Below the pieces are notes generated by a model. The model saw only the letters and a program-made list of their open reading frames with translations. It had not been told where the DNA came from and ran no database searches. A stretch of DNA of 9,308 nt from Nitrosomonadales bacterium (lineage in GTDB: Bacteria > Pseudomonadota > Gammaproteobacteria > Burkholderiales > SG8-41). Position 1 is the first letter of the stretch, and every line of letters starts with the position of its first letter. Both the position numbers and the translations under genes were made by a program. This document shows positions 1 through 5,200 of this stretch, in pieces. The DNA lies in assembly GCA_009885185.1 (NCBI GenBank), contig VFLF01000181.1, positions 1 through 9,308 on the forward strand, in the 5' to 3' direction.

Positions 1-287
1 CGCAGGCCCGACACGGTGTCGAAATCGCTGTCGCGCGCGGTTAAAAAAATAATCGGCAGCGTGGCCGACAACGCGCGCAGATCGCGGCACAGCGCAAAGC
101 CGCCGTCGATCTCGTCGCCCAGGCCGATGTCGAGCAGCACCAGATCGGGCAGCCGCGTGCGCATGGCTGCCAGCGCATCGGGGCGGTTGGCGTGCTGAAT
201 CACCTCGTAGCCGTGTTTTTTCAGCACGTCGGCGGTGTTGGCGCGGATGGCGGGGTCGTCTTCGACAATGGCGATGCGGCGGGGCAT
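1..287 (-). CDS. Response regulator, receiver domain (partial, C-terminus off the left edge); PdsR/CreB-like
   Basis: Reading leftward from an ATG at 287, the first 95 residues form a clean CheY-type receiver domain. Visible landmarks are the acidic pocket E9-D10-D11 in IVEDDPAIR, the phospho-acceptor D53 in LVLLDIGLGDEIDGG, and the switch Thr83 in IIFLTARD. The gene runs off the window, so the output domain is not seen; an OmpR-type winged helix is expected from the family. The GLGDEIDGGF loop and the DSDFDTVSGL stretch look to me like the response regulators of proteobacterial dedicated sortase systems (PdsR group) more than E. coli CreB, but this is recognition from memory. Ribosome binding is weak (GAGAAAACC before ATG). 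It is divergent from the envelope genes on the plus strand, so it could regulate them, and a histidine kinase is likely just left of the window. Confidence is high for a response regulator and moderate for the subfamily. Confidence 0.93.
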   Translation of the reverse strand, partial: MPRRIAIVEDDPAIRANTADVLKKHGYEVIQHANRPDALAAMRTRLPDLVLLDIGLGDEIDGGFALCRDLRALSATLPIIFLTARDSDFDTVSGL

Positions 288-314
288 GGTTTTCTCGGTG
301 AATCTAAAAAAGGC

Positions 315-390
315 ATTTAGCCACAGAGAGCACAGAGGTCAATCAACACCTTGAGATATCTCTGTGAACTCTGTGTTCTTTGTGGCAAAT
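315..390. repeat. Hairpin repeat made of CTCTGTG-type 9-mers
   Basis: The left arm at 320-337 (GCCACAGAGAGCACAGAG) and the right arm at 369-386 (CTCTGTGTTCTTTGTGGC) are complementary at 16 of 18 positions, and an ATTT/AAAT pair extends the match with one extra base on the left. The right side is built from three related 9-mers starting at 360, 369 and 378, and the left from two. It lies in the divergent spacer just upstream of the response regulator gene. Similar CACAGAG-repeat palindromes are common in environmental bacterial genomes; their origin is not settled in my knowledge. It could act as a cruciform, as an RNA hairpin in either leader, or be an inert mobile repeat. Confidence 0.75.
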
Positions 391-472
391 CACATTTTTC
401 AAGGTGAAATGTGTACATGAATATACCGCAAACCACGTGCCGGCCATCGGTCGCCGGGCAACTGCCTTTTTG

Positions 473-503
473 TTGCCACAATTCATCAGCGCTCTGCCAT
501 AAC
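473..503 (+). promoter_or_regulatory. Weak candidate sigma-70 promoter for the small membrane-protein gene
   Basis: TTGCCA at 473-478 resembles a -35 element. TGCCATAAC at 495-503 resembles an extended -10 (TGn followed by CATAAC). The 19-bp spacing is longer than the optimal 17, so the extended -10 would have to compensate. It points at the gene starting at 586. This is a motif match only, and a second TTTAAT at 533-538 is an alternative -10 without a good -35. Confidence 0.22.
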
Positions 504-547
504 CGTGCCCGCGTCCTGCCATGCCCGCGCCGTTTAATACCTCACAT

Positions 548-566
548 GCCCGGCGCGGCGCCGGGC
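548..566 (+). promoter_or_regulatory. Perfect GC-rich hairpin just upstream of a ribosome binding site
   Basis: GCCCGGCG (548-555) pairs perfectly with CGCCGGGC (559-566) around a CGG loop. An 8-bp all-GC stem is very stable. There is no T-run after it, so it is not an intrinsic terminator. The AGGAG Shine-Dalgarno of the next gene begins at 575, eight bases past the stem, so the hairpin would sit at the 5' side of the ribosome binding site. It may stabilise the mRNA end or keep the site open; the effect is inference. Confidence 0.5.
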
Positions 567-585
567 GGGACAACAGGAGCGCATC

Positions 586-735
586 ATGAAGATAAGGGCA
601 AAACCAGCGGTATTCGAAGCACAAAAAATTACCAGCGATATGTTGATGCTGACGGTACAGGCGCTGATCGTGGGCGCGGCGGCGGCAACACTGGCTGGGC
701 TGCTGATCGCGGCGTTCGTCACCCTGATGGCCTGA
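586..735 (+). CDS. Small single-span membrane protein, 49 residues, unknown function
   Basis: An ATG at 586 opens a 49-codon frame ending in TGA at 733-735. It is preceded by a strong Shine-Dalgarno, AGGAG at 575-579, with a six-base spacer, which is the main reason to call it a gene. The product has a basic N-terminus (MKIRAKPAVFEAQK), a polar turn ITSD, then an unbroken hydrophobic and small-residue stretch from about residue 19 to 48 (LMLTVQALIVGAAAATLAGL onward), ending right after the membrane. The layout predicts N-in with the C-terminus at or in the outer leaflet. I do not recognise a family. It is the first plus-strand gene after the divergent spacer, 195 bp before the CreD-like gene, with a structured element between them. 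It could be a small regulator of an envelope enzyme or of the divergent two-component system. Codon use is GC-rich like the neighbours, with a few AT-rich codons near the start. Confidence 0.62.
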   Translation: MKIRAKPAVFEAQKITSDMLMLTVQALIVGAAAATLAGLLIAAFVTLMA

Positions 736-763
736 CGGCATGAAACAGGGTGCGTCTATCACT

Positions 764-903
764 TGCGGGGTGCTGCGGGCCGGTGGCTGGGGCAATGGGC
801 TATTTAGGAAAATTGGGTTGGACACTTCAATGAAGGACCTTAGCCACGTGGTGCCGAGCGAAGGCGGCGTCGGTCCCCAGCCACTGGCCCGGAGCATCTC
901 GCG
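764..903 (+). repeat. 140-nt element with 29-nt inverted ends (MITE-like or structured leader)
   Basis: Bases 764-792 and 875-903 are inverted copies matching at 24 of 29 positions; the inner core GGGCC(G/A)GTGGCTGGGG matches at 15 of 16. Of the five differences, four become G-U pairs in a plus-strand RNA and only one (775 with 892) is a true mismatch, so 28 of 29 positions can pair in that strand's transcript. The interior holds smaller hairpins, CTTC-AAT-GAAG (825-835) and CCGA/TCGG (854-857 with 870-873), and a palindrome CCACGTGG (844-851). The right end stops 15 bases before the Shine-Dalgarno of the CreD-like gene. It may be a non-autonomous mobile element, a folded leader, or both. I found no coding support: the open frames across it lack ribosome binding sites. 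Confidence 0.7.
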
Positions 904-930
904 TTGCAGGTTCAATTCAGGAATTCAATC

Positions 931-2202
931 ATGATTAAACGATTATTCGCCATAGGCTTTATCTTCTGCTGTGTCTCGGTGGCGTGGTTCATACTTGCCG
1001 GCGCAACGTATAAACGCACGCACGCCGCGGACGCCAGTCTGAAGTCGCGCGTGGCGCAGTTGTGGGGTGCGCCGCAGGCGCAGATGCCGCCGGTGATTAC
1101 CGCGTCGGAAACCGTGACCAAAAAGGTTGAAAGCCTCGAAGACGGCAAAAAAATCGTCAAAACGGTAGAAGAAAAACTCACCGAAAAACTCACGCTCGAC
1201 AGCAGCGATTTGCAGGTGGCGCTCAAGCTCGACCACCGGCAGAAGGGGCTGCTGTGGTATGCCACCTACGGCGTGGATTTTGCCGCGACTTACACGGTGA
1301 CCAACACCGCCAAGGTGGCGCGTGATATCGACATCGCGCTGCCGTTTCCCGCCGAGCGGGCGGTGTTCGACGATCTGCGTTTCGAGTTGGACGGCGCGCA
1401 GTGGATCGCCAAGCCGGTGCCGGGCAAGGACAATTTCGTGGGCCGCACGCGGTTGGGCCCCGGCGAGCAAGCGATTCTGCGCGTGGGCTACCGCAGTCAG
1501 GGCCTTGATCGTTGGACCTACAGCTTCGGCAGCGGCGTGTCGGAGGTGCGCAACTTCAAACTCGCGATGCGCACCAATTTCGAGGCGATTGATTTTCCGG
1601 ATGACGCGATTTCGCCGGTGTCCAAAGAGCGTACCGCCGACGGCTGGGCGCTGAAATGGGAGTACCGCCATCTGGTGTCCGGCGTGAACATTGCCATGGC
1701 CATGCCGGAGAAATTGCAGCCCGGCCCGCTGGCAAGCCAGATTGCTTCGTTCGCGCCGGTGTCGTTGTTCTTTTTCATCGTGGTGTTGCTGACCATCGGC
1801 ATCGTGCGCAATGTCGATATCCATCCGATGCATTTTTTCTTCGTGGCGGCGGCGTTTTTCGCGTTTCATCTGCTGTTCGCGTATCTGGCGGATCAGGTCT
1901 CCATCCACGCGGCGTTTGTCATCGCGGCGGTGGTGTCGTTATTGCTCACCATCAGCTATCTGCGCCTCGTGTTCGGCGCGGCGTTTGCGATACTGGCGGC
2001 GGGCACGGCGCAGTTGGTGTATCTGGTATTGTTCTCCTACGCATTTTTCTTCAAGGGACTCACCGGGCTGGCGATCACCATCGGTGCGATTGCGACCTTG
2101 TTCGTGCTGATGCAGATCACCGCGCGGGTGAATTGGAATGCGGTGTTCAGTGAGCGCAAGGTGGTCGAGCCGTCTCCCGCGCTGTCTCCGGCGCCATCTT
2201 AA
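931..2202 (+). CDS. CreD-like inner-membrane protein with a divergent periplasmic domain
   Basis: The product has 423 residues. The start at 931 is chosen because AGGA at 919-922 lies eight bases upstream and it yields a typical anchor (MIKRLFAIGF onward, membrane segment about residues 5-24); an in-frame ATG at 904 has no such site. A periplasmic portion of about 250 residues follows, with a charged lysine/glutamate-rich stretch at 61-87 and a beta-rich region. It ends in a bundle of about five membrane segments (roughly 276-292, 301-319, 325-345, 349-371, 376-396). This C-terminal part matches the E. coli CreD pattern: a His-Pro-Met turn at 298-300, a SYLRLVF loop, and a closing TARVNWNAVF like CreD's TRNIDWYAF. 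The periplasmic half does not resemble E. coli CreD. CreD is an inner-membrane protein induced by CreBC and tied to envelope integrity; its biochemical role is unknown. The 37-bp gap to the next gene indicates one operon. Confidence 0.8.
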   Translation: MIKRLFAIGFIFCCVSVAWFILAGATYKRTHAADASLKSRVAQLWGAPQAQMPPVITASETVTKKVESLEDGKKIVKTVEEKLTEKLTLDSSDLQVALKLDHRQKGLLWYATYGVDFAATYTVTNTAKVARDIDIALPFPAERAVFDDLRFELDGAQWIAKPVPGKDNFVGRTRLGPGEQAILRVGYRSQGLDRWTYSFGSGVSEVRNFKLAMRTNFEAIDFPDDAISPVSKERTADGWALKWEYRHLVSGVNIAMAMPEKLQPGPLASQIASFAPVSLFFFIVVLLTIGIVRNVDIHPMHFFFVAAAFFAFHLLFAYLADQVSIHAAFVIAAVVSLLLTISYLRLVFGAAFAILAAGTAQLVYLVLFSYAFFFKGLTGLAITIGAIATLFVLMQITARVNWNAVFSERKVVEPSPALSPAPS

Positions 2203-2239
2203 AAAAGTGTTTAAAACAAATAGTTATGAGGTTATAGCC

Positions 2240-5200
2240 ATGAGCGACCCTGCCTTCGAAACCAACCGTCCCGTGGGATTTCTTCGCAGCCTGCTGCGCC
2301 CCGTTATCGGTGACGTGCGATGGCAGGCGCCCGGCTGGTTGCGCGGCATCGGCAACGCGCTGGGTTTCTGCGGCGTGGCGCTGGCCGCCTGGGTGCGCAC
2401 GGACAAACGCCGGGCGGCGCTGGTGGGCGTGGCGGCGCTCGCGCTGGTCGCCGGTGGCGCCGCAGGCAAAGTGTGGTACGACAAACAGCCCAAGCCGCTG
2501 CTGGTAACGCTGGAAGTCACCGTACCGGAACCCACGCCGGTGGATCAACCCAATGCCAAACCCGAGCCGCTGCTGATTAAGTTCAGCGATTCGGCCGCCA
2601 CGCTGGCGGGCGTGGGCAAGGATGTCACCGCGGGCATCAGTGTCGAGCCGCGCATCGACGGCACGTGGAAATGGGAGGACGACCGCACGCTGAGTCTGAT
2701 CCCGAAGGCGGATTGGCCGGTGGGTGCGGAGGTGGTGGTGACGCTGGCAAAAAAAGGCTTGCTCGCCGAGCAGATAAGGCTCAAGGACTATCAGGCGAAA
2801 TTTCGCACCGCGCCCTTTGTCGCAAAATTTGCCGAAGCACAGTTTTATCAGGATCCTGCCGATGCGGCAGCGAAAAAAGTCGTGGCGACGGTCAATTTCT
2901 CGCATCCGGTGGACACCGCCGATTTCGAAAAGCGTGTCGTCTTGCGCGAAGAAGGCAAGGAGGGCGTAATTCTTGGCCTCGGCGCGGATAACAAAAAATT
3001 CAAGGTCACCTACGACAAGTTCAAGGTCAACGCGTATATCCACTCGGAGACCCTGCCGATACCGTCGCAGCCGGTGAAGATCGCCATCACCATCGAAGCG
3101 GGTGCGCGTTCCTCGCGCGGCGGTAACGGCATGAAGGACGCGATCAAGCAATCAGTGACCGTGCCTGGGCTTTACAGTCTGGCGGTGCAGGGCTTTGAGC
3201 TCACGCTGGCTGAGAACGAGCGGCTGGAGCCCGACCGCATACTGATGGCAAAAATGTCCGCCGACACGCACGAAAAAGAAATCGCGGGCAAGTTGCGCGC
3301 CTGGGTGCTGCCGATACATCACTCGGACACCAATCCGGCAGATCGCAAGCAGCCGCACAACTGGTCGGGGCAGGGGCAACAAATCGGCCCGGAGATTCTG
3401 TCGCAATCCGAGCCGCTGAAGCTGGAGGCCGTGCCCGCCGAGCGCGAGCACGTGCAGCAGCACGGCTTCAAGTATCAGGCCGATGCCGGGCGTTACGTTT
3501 ACATCAAGGTCGAGAAGGGCATGAAATCCTTCGGCGGCTACCAGATGGAAAAAGAACGCGACGGCATCCTGCGCGTGCCGCGTTACCCGCGCCAGTTGCG
3601 TATTGCGTCGCAGGGCGCGCTGCTGGCGCTGTCGGGCGAGAAAAAACTCGCGGTGCTGGTGCGCGACGTGGAGGGCATCCGCTACGACATCGGCAAGCTG
3701 TTGCCGCAGCAGTTGCAACATCTGGTCACCATGTCCGAGGGCGGTTTCGCCAAACCCAATTTCAGCGGCGGCTTTGACGAAGACAACCTGATCGAGCGTT
3801 CCACGCAGATTGAAGCCGCGCCGCCGAGCGAGCCGGGAAAACCGAATTATCTCGCGCTGGACCTCGGCAAGTATCTGGATGCCGATGGCGGCAGGCGCGG
3901 CGTGTTCTTCGTCAAGGTGGAAAGCTACGACCCGAAAACCAAACGCACCACCGGCGCAGTGGATAAACGCCTGATCGTCATCACCGATCTGGGCATGGTG
4001 GTCAAGCGCGCCATCGACGGCTCGCAGGATGTATTCGTGCAATCCATCGCCAACGGCCAGCCGGTGGCGGGCGTCACCATCGAGGTGATGGGGCGCAATG
4101 GACAATTGATCGCGTCGCAGGGGACAGACGCCACGGGTCGCGCGCGGCTGCCGGACCTGAAGGGCTTTGAGCGCGAAAAAGCGCCGTCGGTGTACGTGGC
4201 GCGCAAGGGCGGCGACACCTCGTTCCTGCCGTATGAGCGCAGTGACCGCGTGATTGATTTTTCGCGCTTTGACGTGGGCGGTGTCAGCAGCAGCGCCGAG
4301 GCCGGCAAGCTGTCGGCGTTTCTGTTCTCGGATCGCGGCATCTACCGCCCCGGCGAGGAAATCCGCGTCGGCATGATCGTCAAGTCAGCCGACTGGGAAA
4401 GCAAAATCGCCGGCGCGCCGCTGGAGTACGAGCTCACCGACGCACGCGGCCTGGTGCTGCGAAAAGACAAAATAAAACTCTCGCCCGCGGGGTTCGAGGA
4501 AGTGCGCCACGCCACGCAGGACTCCTCGCCCACCGGCGATTACACCGTGTCGCTGTACATCGTGAAGGACGGCCAGCGCGACAGCCAGTTGGGATCGGTC
4601 ACGGTGAAGGTGCAGGAGTTCATGCCCGACCGGCTGAAGATGAGCGCGCGCTTTACGCAGGAATCGGTGGCGGGCTGGGTCACGCCGCAGGATCTGAAGG
4701 CGAATGTCGCGCTGCAAAATTTGTTCGGCACGCCCGCCGATGCGCGCCGCGTGACGGCGACGATGACGCTGCAACCCGCGCTGCCGTCGTTCCCGCAGTG
4801 GCGCGATTACCAGTTTCACGATCCGCAATACGCGAAAGAAGGTTTCACCGAGCCGCTGCCGGAGACCAAAACCAACGACAAGGGTGAGGCCGAGTTTGAT
4901 CTGAACCTCGCGCGCTATGCCCGCGCAACGTACCGGTTGCATCTGGTGGCGCAGGGCTTCGAGGCCGACGGCGGGCGCGGCGTTTCCGCCGAGGCGGCGA
5001 CGCTGGTGTCGAACATGCCGTTTCTCGTCGGCTACAAGGTGGATGGCGATCTGAACTATGTGTCTCGCGCGGCCAAACGCAGCGTCGAGTTGATTGCCAT
5101 CGATCCGGCGGCAAAGAAAATCGACGCGAAAGATTTGAAGCTGATCCACGTCGAGCGCAAGTTTGTCTCGGCGCTGACCAAGCAGCCGAATAACACCTAC

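Noticed and set aside
298..408. Three GTGAA pentamers (298, 364, 404), read as TTCAC on the other strand, considered as CreB-type binding tags.
   Set aside because: The known Cre tag is two TTCAC direct repeats separated by six bases. These copies are 66 and 40 bases apart, so none forms the expected pair.
440..477. Small hairpins (CCGGC/GCCGG at 440-457, GGCAAC/GTTGCC at 457-477) with a T5 run at 467-471, considered as an intrinsic terminator.
   Set aside because: The stem that would directly precede the T-run is only three or four base pairs, the alternative stem places the Ts in its loop, and no plus-strand gene ends upstream.
343..915. Long minus-strand open frame of 190 codons across the spacer.
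   Set aside because: It crosses part of the CACAGAG hairpin, the small membrane-protein gene in antisense and the inverted-end element, has no recognisable domain, and reads as low-stop GC-rich sequence.
740..934. Open frame of 64 codons whose TGA overlaps the ATG of the CreD-like gene (ATGA).
   Set aside because: There is no ribosome binding site at its ATG, the composition is unlike a protein, and it runs straight through both arms of the 29-nt inverted repeat. The overlap is probably coincidental, though coupling cannot be fully excluded.
2203..2239. Looked for a terminator or separate promoter between the CreD-like and alpha-2-macroglobulin genes.
   Set aside because: The 37-bp gap is AT-rich with a Shine-Dalgarno but has no stem-loop, so co-transcription is the simplest reading.
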